From Lingula anatina (Eukaryota > Brachiopoda > Lingulata > Lingulida > Lingulidae): DNA of 64,000 bases. Under the pieces are notes generated by a model that made no database searches, was not told where the DNA came from, and worked only from the letters and a program-made list of their open reading frames with translations. Below are positions 44,723 to 54,950 of this stretch, in pieces (position 1 is the stretch's first letter; each line of letters begins with the position of its first letter). The position numbers and the translations under genes are program-made. The stretch covers positions 727,984-791,983 of the forward strand of contig NW_019775402.1 of assembly GCF_001039355.2 (NCBI RefSeq), given 5' to 3'.

Positions 44723-44986
44723 GTCCCGAGGAGATAGTGGGCTGTGAAATAACGCATCTGTCCAACAGGTGTTTACAGCTTTCCTGGCAGCGCCCGCAGA
44801 GACATGTCAACTATTTCCAAGTATTTTATTGGCCGAGTGGGAAGAGCTGTAGTTCTAAGTGCGAAGAGACACGGGAGACACTGATTGTCCTCTCAGATTT
44901 GGATCCTGATACATCTTATGAGGCTCGTATCACAACGGTGTCAAAGGAAAGGACAAGTAAACATTATCATATTACATTTGCTACAG
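44723..44986 (+). CDS. Fibronectin type III exon B
   Basis: A TCTCTTAAG acceptor and a G|GTATAG donor border 264 nt in phase 1-1. It reads GCEITHLSNRCLQLSWQRPQ, HVNYFQVFYWPSGKSCSSKC, LIVLSDLDPDTSYEARITTV. The Trp in LSW and the L-x-P-x-T-x-Y-x-x-x-[I/V] turn mark an FN3 domain. Extra cysteines in the C'-E region could form a disulphide, which would fit an extracellular location. Confidence 0.85.
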
Positions 44987-45192
44987 GTATAGAAACATCA
45001 TTGGGAACGCTTTTTCATGCTTTTACGTGGTACAAATGGCCAAAGATGCAGGTTAAGGAAATCCAATTGTAATAATTCACCCAAGTTACTTATGAGTCCA
45101 GTGTTTAATTGTTGTTTTTAAAATGTTCTCAGCGTCGAGTCGTAAAAATATCAATACAAACATGTAATGCTTAAAAACATCTTTTTTTCAAG

Positions 45193-45456
45193 ACCCGGGG
45201 GTACCGTTGGGTTTTACACGGATATACAGAGGTTTGAACAGCGTGAATGTAAAATGGAACAAACCAAAAGGTTTATTTGACCATTTCATTGCTCGATGGC
45301 GTTTACAAGATGAGGAGGAGACAAATGAAACCAGAGATACAACAAAGACACAGCATATAGTTCCTGGCTTATCGTCTGGTATACAGTATGAAGTCTGTGT
45401 TTCTTCCGTCAGTAACGGGAAGGAAAATGAACCCTGCTCTATTGACGTGCAAACAG
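45193..45456 (+). CDS. Fibronectin type III exon C
   Basis: A TTTTTTCAAG acceptor and a G|GTGGGA donor border 264 nt in phase 1-1. It reads PLGFTRIYRGLNSVNVKWNK, PKGLFDHFIARWRLQDEEET, HIVPGLSSGIQYEVCVSSVS. The VKW Trp and L-S-S-G-x-x-Y-x-V turn give an FN3 domain. Exons A, B and C have identical length and phase, as expected from tandem exon duplication. Confidence 0.85.
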
Positions 45457-45634
45457 GTGGGATATTCAGTGGATAAAACATGATTTCTTATATGTATTGC
45501 AAATGTTTATTCTCTTCATTCTTAATTCTAACAAGATTTACATGTATGATCCCCTTTCAGCTTTGATGAGACTACTGTAATTTGATACATGTATGAAAGC
45601 ATTTACGGAGCTCTTTCTAAAACATTTTTACCAG

Positions 45635-45875
45635 AATCAGCAACAATAACAGCAATCGACATTGAACCTGGTGTTTATAGTTTAAAGTTAAAATGGAAAA
45701 TGTCCGAAGGCAGAGTTGATAGATACCAGGTACAATTTTATGGCCCCAAAGGTCCACAAGAGAGAATGATGTGCCCTACTGGAAAGACAACACTCCAGAA
45801 ACAGCTTACCTTGCCAAGCCATTTGCCATGCGAAATAACCAGAGAAGCATACCTTTTTGTTCCTGGTGCTGAACA
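45635..45875 (+). CDS. Fibronectin type III exon D, possibly defective
   Basis: A TTTTTACCAG acceptor is followed by SATITAIDIEPGVYSLKLKW, KMSEGRVDRYQVQFYGPKGP and then a stretch that lacks the usual L-x-P-G-T-x-Y turn (QLTLPSHLPCEI). A GTAAGT donor at 45876 would leave phase 0; without splicing the frame stops at 45910. The duplicate at 36760 still has the turn, so a small deletion probably hit this copy. It may be the last, partly decayed FN3 exon. Confidence 0.55.
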
Positions 45876-46010
45876 AGTAAGTGTCAGCTCTTTGTTCACC
45901 CTGAGTTTGTAACCTGCTCTATAATCTGACAAGGCAAGGAAACGTACATTTTTGTTCACCTTTGAAATATTATAGCATGGGCATAATCTGTTAGAACTTT
46001 GGAGTAAGAT

Positions 46011-46282
46011 GCCGTGGCGGATTAAGAGGGGGTGTCAAGGGTGTCCTGACACCCCACCCCCTTTTCGGTTTATGAAAAAAGGTCACACCAAGTCACACCT
46101 CTTGACATTCGAATTTTGAAGAGCTGAATCAGAGTTCTAAACTGCACAAAACGACACTGTTTGCCTTCCAAAAAAAACGAACCCCTCACCAAGGGGGTAA
46201 GGGTCGTCTTCGCATCCGGGGACTAGCTGTCATTCTTGAATAAATTGGACCACCCTTAAAATCATCCTGGATCCGCCCTTGC
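46011..46282 (+). mobile_element. hAT-like MITE, complete
   Basis: It begins with CCGTGGCGGATTAAGAGGGG and ends with CCTGGATCCGCCCTTG; the ends are imperfect inverse copies (CAGTGGCGGAT / CAAGGGCGGAT). CAG-NGG-type ends suggest the hAT superfamily. Partial copies lie at 33371, 37191, 44007, 50351 and 50697. Confidence 0.6.
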
Positions 46283-47133
46283 TTACATTTATTCTTTTTC
46301 AAATGTGTGAAATCGAATAATAAAGCAATTTGTAAAATATGACAATTAAAAAAACTGATGAAGCAAATTTACCTCGAACTGAAGTTGTGAGCTGTGGCAG
46401 GTAAAAAAAAGAAAGGTAACGCCAAGTTTCATAGTATATAAATAGATCATTTGTGTATAAACTAATATATTCTACAGGTGTTTGGACAGTCAAGCAGTAC
46501 ATTTTTTATTGTCCGTGGTGAGAAACTTCACTTCCATCTACGAAACTGACAGAAACCTTGTTTCAAAGTATAAAATTCAAACTGAAAAAAAAAAAACGAT
46601 TAGCAACATTTGAATGTAAAGCTTTATCCTACCTTTATCGGCGCGGTCGCCAATCGTATAAGCACTGTTTCATGAGAAGTACAAAGAGATCCACCCTGCA
46701 AAACTCGTTCGCAGATTGCTTTATTTTCCTTTAAACCTTATTTCATGAGGCTAAGAAAATGATGAAATAAAATCTTCCCATGACCCTCATGAGGTTAGAT
46801 ACAAATGCTATATTAAAACTTCCAAGATAAACTATAAAAGTACTAACAAGTTATAGAAAAAACAATTATTTTTTATAAAATTTTACAGACTCATTTAAGA
46901 CTTGCTTTCGTTTATGAATTTTATGATTTTATTGTGAAGCTTGTTCCGTTATGAAGTATTAAGCCCCAAATGGGTGTGTTATTTGCTTTTATATGTGTTT
47001 GCCACCAGACAAGATTAACTGCTGCTGCGTTGCGGATCTTGTTTTCTCTTTGTAGCATCAGTCATTTCTTTGCTGAATAATGTAAATAACTTTATATCAT
47101 GGTAACTTTTCCATAACCTATTCTTTTTTGCAG
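46283..47133. other. Non-coding stretch
   Basis: AT-rich. A TTCTACAG|GTGTTTGGACAGTC site at 46478 could be an acceptor, but no convincing exon follows. Confidence 0.3.
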
Positions 47134-47430
47134 GGGGGTGATGCTGGCAACAACCAATACATTCTTACAGATGCCTGTTGGACACGCAGCAAGGAGTGGA
47201 TCGTGAAATTCAATTCACAGGAATTGTATCTACACCGTGGACACAAGATCTGGGAAATTAATTTATGGGAATTAATGACCCGAAATGTACAGCAGAAGAG
47301 AAGTGATACTGTGGGGCGAAAAGAGGCCCTGAAAAGAAACCAAAGACATTTGACTACAAATGAAACGGGTCTTGTTATATCAATGGGTTGTTACGGTGAA
47401 AAAGCAAAGCGGACTAAAACATCATTTTAA
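47134..47430 (+). CDS. Exon-like open frame, unrecognised
   Basis: A strong TTCTTTTTTGCAG acceptor opens 98 codons to a stop: GGDAGNNQYILTDACWTRSK, EWIVKFNSQELYLHRGHKIW, then a Lys/Arg-rich tail. Amino acid use is protein-like in the first half. It enters in phase 0, unlike the FN3 exons, so it does not obviously belong to the same gene. The function is unknown. Confidence 0.3.
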   Translation, partial: GGDAGNNQYILTDACWTRSKEWIVKFNSQELYLHRGHKIWEINLWELMTRNVQQKRSDTVGRKEALKRNQRHLTTNETGLVISMGCYGEKAKRTKTSF

Positions 47431-48534
47431 GACGTTCATATTTCTTGCATTTTCTATTATAGACGTTTTAAATTGACAACGCCAAATTTATCTTATTTTA
47501 CTAAACTTTTGAATGGCCCACGGCAACAAATGGACTTATAAGAATCATTAGCGTTGCATTTCAAAGGGCAGATCAAGTGCAAAATTTAGTTGCGGGGTCG
47601 AATTCCTCATATATGGCAGAATTGCCGTCTGAAACTGTTGTATGTATTTAGTCGCGACACGTGAGCACATTTAGTAATCTTTGCCATAGTGTGCACGTAA
47701 TTCAACATTTGCATGACAATATTCTACGTGTATAAAATTGGGCATAGCAAATTATTGTTAGCCCAATTTTTTTTTTATTGTTGCTGTTAGCTACAAAGAC
47801 TATATTCAGTGATTTAGATATTGACAGTCCTTCTATAAAGAATAGTTGAACCTAGATAACAAAAACCAATGGATTGCAAAGATAAAACTATTAATTTTTA
47901 TATGCTATGCGAAAAATGCTGGGTTTTGTCACACGTGGATAAAGGACCTAAGGGCTGTATCTCTACGGGATACTGAAAAGGAAGAAGCGATTTGATATCA
48001 ATACTGATATCAGTAAATACATTATGATAACAGTAAATGTATTATAAAGCACAAACGTGAATAACGAAAGCAAAATTGATACATATTATAATATTCAGAC
48101 AACGTAACGATTTTCAATGTGTATTTTTTAATATTTATGTATAATATGTATATCAAGAACGCAGTAGCAAGGAATAAGTAGCAGCAGAGTAAAAGCTTTG
48201 TTCTGCAGAATTTATGAAAAGTGATTTCTAGAAAGAAATGAAAAACTAAACTAGAAAACAGTCACAAATATACAGACTTGACATTTAATGTGGAATATTT
48301 TTTCTAATAATTTTTCATTTGGTTTTTCCTATTTTACAGACTGATAAATGAAAATAAGGATTAAAATCGTGTTTTAATAACTTTTTATTATTTCTTTGTT
48401 GTCATTGTGACATCATTTCATTAATGGAATTCGCCAGAGAAGCAAACAAAAACACAATGCCTATTCTATGTCATACGACAACCATTAAATGGATATTTTG
48501 GACCTGCATATTTTCCGAATTATTGTCTGTTAAA
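47431..48534. other. Non-coding stretch
   Basis: Very AT-rich, no gene or clear repeat is recognised. Confidence 0.4.
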
Positions 48535-49310
48535 GAGTAAAACGCTCCGCAAAAGACCCCATGTCAGTGTCTAGTCACAGTAACGGTCGCTGTTACGCCT
48601 GACTTCTTCTGGCAGCTACCAGCGCTCTCAAGTGGCAAGGCCCATTCAATGGGATAGGTTTTTAAAGTTCAATCTGGAATAACATTCCAGGCATTGGTCA
48701 AAATCTGCCCAATTTGGTCCCGTTTTGTTGTAGGACATGTAGGCCATTGATTCGGAGAGTAATGGCCTACCCACATATTGTCAATGTGGTTCAAATGTGG
48801 CGATTTTGATTACCAAGATAGCTGCTTATTCCCTTGGTTCTGTAAGTAAACTGCTATTAAAATATCTCTGTGTGAACCGGCAATCTCACCGTGCAACCTA
48901 AAATTGTTCCTAAGTTGCCCCCTATCAAATGATAGCCAAGTGGTTCCCAGATTATTTCTTTATTTGATCTAGTTCAGGTTTTCGTCGATGAATACCATTG
49001 GTGTTTTGGCACCAATGTGGTATCCACTCCAAATACTGATGCTGTTAATGGCCTTAGTCACTTTAAACGCCGCACACGCTTCGTCGTTGGGCTCTTCTGG
49101 ATGTCTGTAAACTCTGTTTTGACTGTTGAGCGGTACAGGTGAAATCTGACCTCAATAAAGAAAGCTACGAAATTTCAGTGTTCAACCCAGAAACAGCCAA
49201 GGTCCCCAATTCAATAGAGAAACATGCAACGATGTTTTGCTGTTTACAGTGGGTTCCTCGGAGGTAGTCTGGTATTCTAACCTGCTAAAACCAGTTTGGT
49301 GTAAGGGCCT
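48535..49310 (-). pseudogene. Tc1-like transposase remnant
   Basis: On the minus strand, in broken frames, the sequence reads WSGYHIGAKTPMVFIDENLN, then PHLNHIDNMWVGHYSPNQWP and NAWNVIPD. These correspond to the G-x-x-x-x-L-x-F-[I/V]-x-x-N-[L/M]-[N/D] strand, the S-P-D-L-N-P-I-E-N-[L/M]-W box (here P-H-L-N-H-I-D-N-M-W) and E-W-x-x-I-P of Tc1 transposases. Many stops; dead copy. The N-terminal part may continue to about 49560. Confidence 0.7.
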
Positions 49311-49796
49311 TGAAAATGCGTTTTGGTGGTAATTAACCCCTCATTCTGAACGGACTTGGTGGTTTTTGTTTAGTTGCAACAGCATATCCCGAAGGACAGT
49401 GGGTCATATACCCTCGTGGTAAGATTTCAATACATTGGGTGTGGCCTCTGTGACGGTACATCAGTCTGGACATTTAATACTCTGTAAAAGTGTGCGGACC
49501 GTTTTGTTTGGCGCAATTACCTGTCTGGCTTTGCCTGTCTTTTTCTCGACATTTTGCCACAGGTTAACAAATCTCATTTTACACACCGCAAACCCGGCCA
49601 CTTGTATGCAAAATTTCAAATTCTTCTATGCAGTAGTTGCCGACATATGGATACTTTTTTGACAGAACTTTGCTTTGTCAAAGCCAAGCTTTGACCTGCC
49701 CAAAGGCGGATTACCCAATTAAATCACTGCATAACATCATGCAGCAGCGCAACAAACCTGGTAATCATTTAATTGGTAGCGACACACCTGACTACC

Positions 49797-49960
49797 CAGC
49801 AGGCATAGTCGCGTTGGATCAACGTTGAAAACAGGTTGATACGTTGGATTGCCATTGATCTACCTAAATTCATCGTAAAACCAACGTTGATCCAGCCACG
49901 CCAAAACACCGTCATAATGTGACGTTGACTCAACGTTGTATTTTGGTCATTGACACAACC
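49797..49960. repeat. CAACGTTGA-rich repeat
   Basis: Repeated CAACGTTGA and ACCAACGTTGATC phrases occur at about 49818, 49879 and 49929. Similar palindromic CAACGTTG repeats are known from many animal genomes. Confidence 0.5.
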
Positions 49961-50278
49961 TTTGCAGACATGGATTGTAATTTAAAATGTTAATTATTGA
50001 AAACGTGACACTTTGTTTATCAATAATGTAACTAACGTAATCAAAATAATGAAAAATATTGCTTTAACGTAAAAGTGACAGTTGTTTTGTGTCTTTAGTG
50101 AACTAGTGAATTTCTTAACTTGTTATTCAAAAATACATTCCAATAAACTGAATTCCTTGCAAGGTCAGCTAACACTAGGATGGATAAGTTGCTGTAAATG
50201 TGATGGAGTGACGTAAATAAAGTTGACAGTTCTCGATACCCTGTTATAGATAGACAGGTTGAGGTGACTGTGACTTTG

Positions 50279-50345
<67 letters not shown>
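50279..50345. repeat. (TA)n microsatellite
   Basis: About 33 TA units immediately before the duplicated 346-bp block. Confidence 0.95.
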
Positions 50346-50349
<4 letters not shown>

Positions 50350-50350
50350 C

Positions 50351-51032
50351 TTCACCCCGTCTAAATCCGCCACGGAGAGTGTTGAACTAAGATGCTTGCA
50401 GTTCTTGTATTAGGGCATTGAACATTGACTCTCAAACCAACAACACAGCTCGAATATCCTAACGATATGAATGATACGAAAAGAATGGAGAATTCATCTC
50501 TGCAGACGAATGAAGGGGAAAAAACTTTCATAAATAATAGGGAATATTTGTGGTACATGCATCTTGTAGAAGACTTGCCGATATACTGTAATCCATGCAA
50601 AACCATAGAAGTAGAGAAAAGGCAAAACAGAACTTGAATCAAATGCTTGCGCATGTGCAGATAGCGCCCCGTTTGAAACTGAAGTTNTATATATACTTCA
50701 CCCCGTCTAAATCCGCCACGGAGAGTGTTGAACTAAGATGCTTGCAGTTCTTGTATTAGGGCATTGAACATTGACTCTCAAACCAACAACACAGCTCGAA
50801 TATCCTAACGATATGAATGATACGAAAAGAATGGAGAATTCATCTCTGCAGACGAATGAAGGGGAAAAAACTTTCATAAATAATAGGGAATATTTGTGGT
50901 ACATGCATCTTGTAGAAGACTTGCCGATATACTGTAATCCATGCAAAACCATAGAAGTAGAGAAAAGGCAAAACAGAACTTGAATCAAATGCTTGCGCAT
51001 GTGCAGATAGCGCCCCGTTTGAAACTGAAGTT
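50351..51032. repeat. 346-bp direct duplication joined by a single N
   Basis: 50351-50686 is repeated without visible change at 50697-51032, and the join is a single N (50687) followed by a TATATATA stub. Both copies carry the same 70-codon frame (MTLKPTTQLEYPNDMNDTKR..., IYCNPCKTIEVEKR). The identity and the N suggest an assembly artefact across the (TA)n tract. Confidence 0.8.
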
Positions 51033-51146
51033 TGTTACGCAGATGATTTTGGACTGGTTGAGACTATAATTTCAACAAAATGGCCAAACAACGTGATTTT
51101 CATTACGCATGTAGTATTTTTTATACTTATTATAATCGACTATTAA
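50968..51146 (+). CDS. Possible terminal exon with C-terminal hydrophobic segment
   Basis: An AGAGAAAAG|GC acceptor (weak pyrimidine tract) opens a phase-1 frame: KTELESNACACADSAPFETE, VCYADDFGLVETIISTKWPN, then NVIFITHVVFFILIIIDY and a stop. Cys/acidic start is related to the linker exon at 33048 (CACAD). The last 17 residues are hydrophobic enough for a membrane anchor with almost no tail. If spliced to the FN3 exons it would end a membrane protein, but the AT-rich sequence could produce such a run by chance. Confidence 0.3.
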
Positions 51147-51646
51147 AAAATGAAAACCAATTAAAATAGTCCTGCAACATTGGAAATTATTTTATTTTTG
51201 CTTTTAATCTTAAAGCCCATTTTCTCTTGTCTCCATTGTTTATACACATAGCCTCACTTTAAAAAAAAAAAGAAAAAACGGGAATATCGGTCAAAACGCA
51301 GAAATCGCAATGAAAAACGCAATATCGGCTACTAATTGCCTCCAAAAGATGGTTTTTAAATTTGCACCACGCGCAAGTGGTCTATCTACATGTACCACTT
51401 TCTAAATATTTTTTCAAATTACAGGGTTACCACTTAATATGGAATATTATTTTTTGTCGAGAAAATGTTCTACAAAATATTTAATTTCTCTCCAACTATT
51501 TTAAATCCAAAACTGAGGTGTCACTCTATGTGTAGCCAGGTGTGTTACCTAATTACCATGCAACTTTCGAAACAATTAATGTAAGCAGTTGCATGTTCTG
51601 TGGTCAGAAATGTGAGGGGTGGTCTTTTCGGCAATTTCTGCCCTTG

Positions 51647-51654
51647 TATAAAAG
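51647..51654 (+). promoter_or_regulatory. TATA box of the Tc1 remnant
   Basis: TATAAAAG lies 94 bases before the transposase ATG at 51741, in the usual position for a Tc1-family promoter. Confidence 0.5.
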
Positions 51655-51740
51655 CGCATGGGTTTGGTCAATCTTTGGAGTGTATTTAGAGAAGCAACAA
51701 AGGGATCGCTCTGAAACTTGTCAGTTACCTTAGAGAAGAT

Positions 51741-51866
51741 ATGGTTCGACAGCTAAGCAACGCAGCTTACTATGGGATTCTTGCTCTCAGAGAAAATGGC
51801 TAGAAACGGATAGCCATTGCCAGACAATTCAACATTTTTCAGGAACCGTTAATAAAGTCCTCCAAA
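51741..51866 (+). pseudogene. Tc1-like transposase N-terminus, truncated
   Basis: An ATG starts MVRQLSNAAYYGILALRENG, a TAG stop, then KRIAIARQFNIFQEPLIK. L-R-E-x-G-x-K-x-x-x-I-A-[R/K]-x-F-N-[I/V] is the first helix-turn-helix of Tc1 transposases. It ends at a single N (51867). This may be the missing head of the copy at 48535-49310 rearranged, or another member of the family. Confidence 0.7.
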
Positions 51867-51867
51867 N

Positions 51868-52285
51868 TACCGTTAATACTGGGAGCCTGTGATTATACAT
51901 AATACGTACTTTGTCTACGTTTTCATCGCGTATAGACTCGTATTGATCGGTGCATACTTTCCATTCACTCTATCTAAATTGGTCTACCGTAAGAAGCCAT
52001 AAACGCTGCTTAAATGAAAGATCTTAGGACGCTCGAGTGATTCGCAAACTAATGAAATAATGCCTAAATTGGCACACAAAACAATGGAAGTTTCCCGACT
52101 CCCAGTCTTCGATGTTTCTGTTATTGATCCCATAATATTCTTTATTATCTTTCTTTTTATCTTACGATTTCGGTTCCAATATATGACAAGTCCATGCTTA
52201 AATATGATGTAGTTAACTTACCGTTCTACGGTCTTTGCTTAATGTGATAAAACCAATGCATTCTCTATACATTATAGGCCTATAG
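51868..52285. other. Non-coding stretch
   Basis: No gene or clear repeat is recognised. Confidence 0.3.
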
Positions 52286-52690
52286 ATGATACCAGTTCAC
52301 AAGCTGGGGAAGATACAGAGAAAACCATGCGGTGATGTTGGATGTATAACACATTCAATCTGTCTTTTAAAACTTTTAATCACTTCTGTATTTCTTCTCC
52401 ACATTGCGATACTTAAAACGCAGAAGTTACTGTTAATAGCAATGACGCAGCAACTTGCAGACGATGATTGCCCCGCGTCTGCTTTGGGCTTGTCGGTTTA
52501 TTCTTCGTTAAGTGTGTTTCACTTCATGATTACAAGACGCTGTCCAAACACTTGGCAGCTTGGTCAGGTCAGTCATGTACCCTTCCGTATTTTGGCCATG
52601 TATTTCCCATTTAAAACCCGTGGTCAAACGGTCAAGCACTTAAGACGCAGGGCAATGCTTCATCTCCCTAATGTCTTCACAGCTGACTAA
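52286..52690 (+). CDS. Hypothetical 134-codon open frame
   Basis: An ATG frame reads MIPVHKLGKIQRKPCGDVGC, a hydrophobic stretch ICLLKLLITSVFLLHIAIL (about residues 25-43), then mixed sequence ending in RRAMLHLPNVFTAD. A single membrane-like segment is the only feature. There is no family resemblance, no splice or poly(A) context, and the length is within chance for this AT-rich region, so it is weakly supported. Confidence 0.2.
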   Translation: MIPVHKLGKIQRKPCGDVGCITHSICLLKLLITSVFLLHIAILKTQKLLLIAMTQQLADDDCPASALGLSVYSSLSVFHFMITRRCPNTWQLGQVSHVPFRILAMYFPFKTRGQTVKHLRRRAMLHLPNVFTAD

Positions 52691-54169
52691 CTGACGTCAT
52701 GTCTGCACGTGACGTCAGCTCATTTTCGGTACCTGGATGAGAATAAAGGGTTACAATATCCTGCAACAACTACATCTCTAAAACCAAGAACAGTTGTAAG
52801 ATAAAACTACTGTGAATGGCAGGTTGTCTTCTTCTGCATCCTTGCTTACTGCTGTCAGTCCTTTTTTTCTTTATTATACATGTCTTGGCTTCTGGTAGAA
52901 ATATATCTTCTAAGACCTCTAAAATATGATCATTTTATAAGCCTTCATTGTCACTCCCACCACCACCACCATACTGAAACTTTATCTGAAAGCTAAGCAG
53001 GCCCCATGAACAAACAGTGCATGACAAAGATTTTTTTATGAATTAAGATACAAAATGTTCAAATTGCTATCATGTGTGTTTAATGCCCCTGGCAGTTGTC
53101 CCAAAGTGATAATTAATCAACTGGAAAGAGTCTATAGCAGTCAGTATGAAGACTGAACGCTTGAGACCCCTGGCACTGTCTACACATAGTATATTATAGA
53201 GTTTTTGTATTGGATGCAACTTGGCCATAATACCAACTGCTTCGTCAGATATAACTGGAGGCAATTCAATAAGGAAGCGCCAAGTGAAATTTTGTTGAAT
53301 TAAGCTGGCAAACTTATAAGGACTTCTCCCTCAGCTTAAATGTTAACAGCAACTGGTATCGTCCGTCATAGGAAAAGCTTTACGTCAGTGTTTTCAGATT
53401 TTGCTTGATAGCAAAGAAGGTTATAAAATAGAAATGAAAGTTAAGGATATACAATTTATACTCCTATACATGTAATTGCTCTCTGGCATTTGAAAATACC
53501 AGTGTACGCTTTGCTTAATTATTTATTCATTTATTTTTTGGAGTACATTTTACAATAACTATGACCTAACAATATATTATGTAACTTAGGTAATAAAACT
53601 ACTCCAACGTTAAAAAAAAATATTTACGCAAACATTGCTTTCAAACATTATCTTCATTACAGTATACATGTATGGTTATTTACCTAAGTTACTGAGGTGG
53701 TGTTTTCTTCACAATATTGTTAAGAATATTAATCTTCGTTTGATGCACATCGTATTATAATGGGAGACGTTCTCATTGTTTCAAGTCAGCTGATTGTAAA
53801 GTGTATTTCAAGTGTTCGATTGGGGTCTATGTAGGGCCTAGTTCTAAACTTTCCCTATGCATTTTGTGAATGGGGCATTTAAGCAGAGAATACGTTTCAT
53901 TTTCAGCTTCTTCGTTGTTTTTTTAAATCTTGCTTCTCTTTTCTTATTTTTGCAATGTTTCCATGTTGTATACTGGTCTTGGCGCTGTCGTGTATGTTTC
54001 ATATTCATTTTTTTAAAAATTACTATACGTGCACAGATTGCTAATTCCCCTTCAAATGCTTTGATGAACAATAAATTATAGTGGCTGTCATATATATTCT
54101 TGATATCTGCAATAAACATGTTTATTGCTGGGTGCCGATACTGACATTTGTTTCTGCATTTTTTTTCAG
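52691..54169. other. Intergenic stretch before the receptor gene
   Basis: The segment 53515-53600 is a relative of 9657-9735 (dispersed repeat). No gene is recognised. A strong CATTTTTTTTCAG acceptor at 54157-54169 may start the last 5' UTR exon of the receptor. Confidence 0.4.
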
Positions 54170-54950
54170 ATGTTATATCTTCCTCATGAAGCAACACCCA
54201 GTCATTATTGAGAAGTTCTTAGTAACAGCACAGCACATCACTTCCGGCTCCTGACTGGACCATCTTTACATTGAACTGAGACGTCGAATACATCACCACT
54301 GTTGTCAACCAATCATCAGTTACAAGTCAGTACTCAATTGAAAACCTGTAATCCTTTCTTCTTGTCAGCTTCTCCGTTATTTAAAACACCTTCTATCCGC
54401 GTGATACACCAATTACCGATATCTGTTAAACTGACGACAGTTCCTGCAGAAAAAGCGACGAACGCCGAGACAGCTTCTAAGGATTCAATGCAATAAAAAG
54501 GAAAGACCTAAATGCTACAACCGTGGATGACATTTTCAAAGTAATTTTGCGCAGGGGAAGTGGCAGCTTCTTTATTGTATTTTTGGAACATTCATTTACG
54601 CATTGCTTCTGTAAAGGAAGGTCGCTCACTTCCACGACAACGAATTTACAAAGTCGGGGAATAGCGGACGAAAGAGGAGGTTTTTGGTAGACAGCAGTTA
54701 GAGTACAATCGGGACCGTATATGACGTTTTACGACAATGTATCTTAGCCATCACCAAGATTTTGTTAACCAATGACATGCAGAGTTTACATAGATTAACA
54801 TGGAAAAAGACCTGCAAGTGTACATTATGGAGTGGGGTCTTCAGTAATTGTTCCACGTGAAACACATAGCTCAATTTACTTTTCTACCGTTACCATCTGA
54901 CTGAGAGACAGCAATAACTTCTCTAGCTCTGGGAATTTTACACTCGAAGC

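Noticed and set aside
44156-45875. FN3 exons as an immunoglobulin-type receptor array
   Set aside because: There is no Ig cysteine/tryptophan pattern; the LxPGTxY turn and single Trp fit FN3.
50425-50983. Tandem gene duplication of a 70-codon frame
   Set aside because: The two copies show no visible difference and are joined by a single N after a (TA)n tract, so an assembly artefact is more likely than a gene pair.
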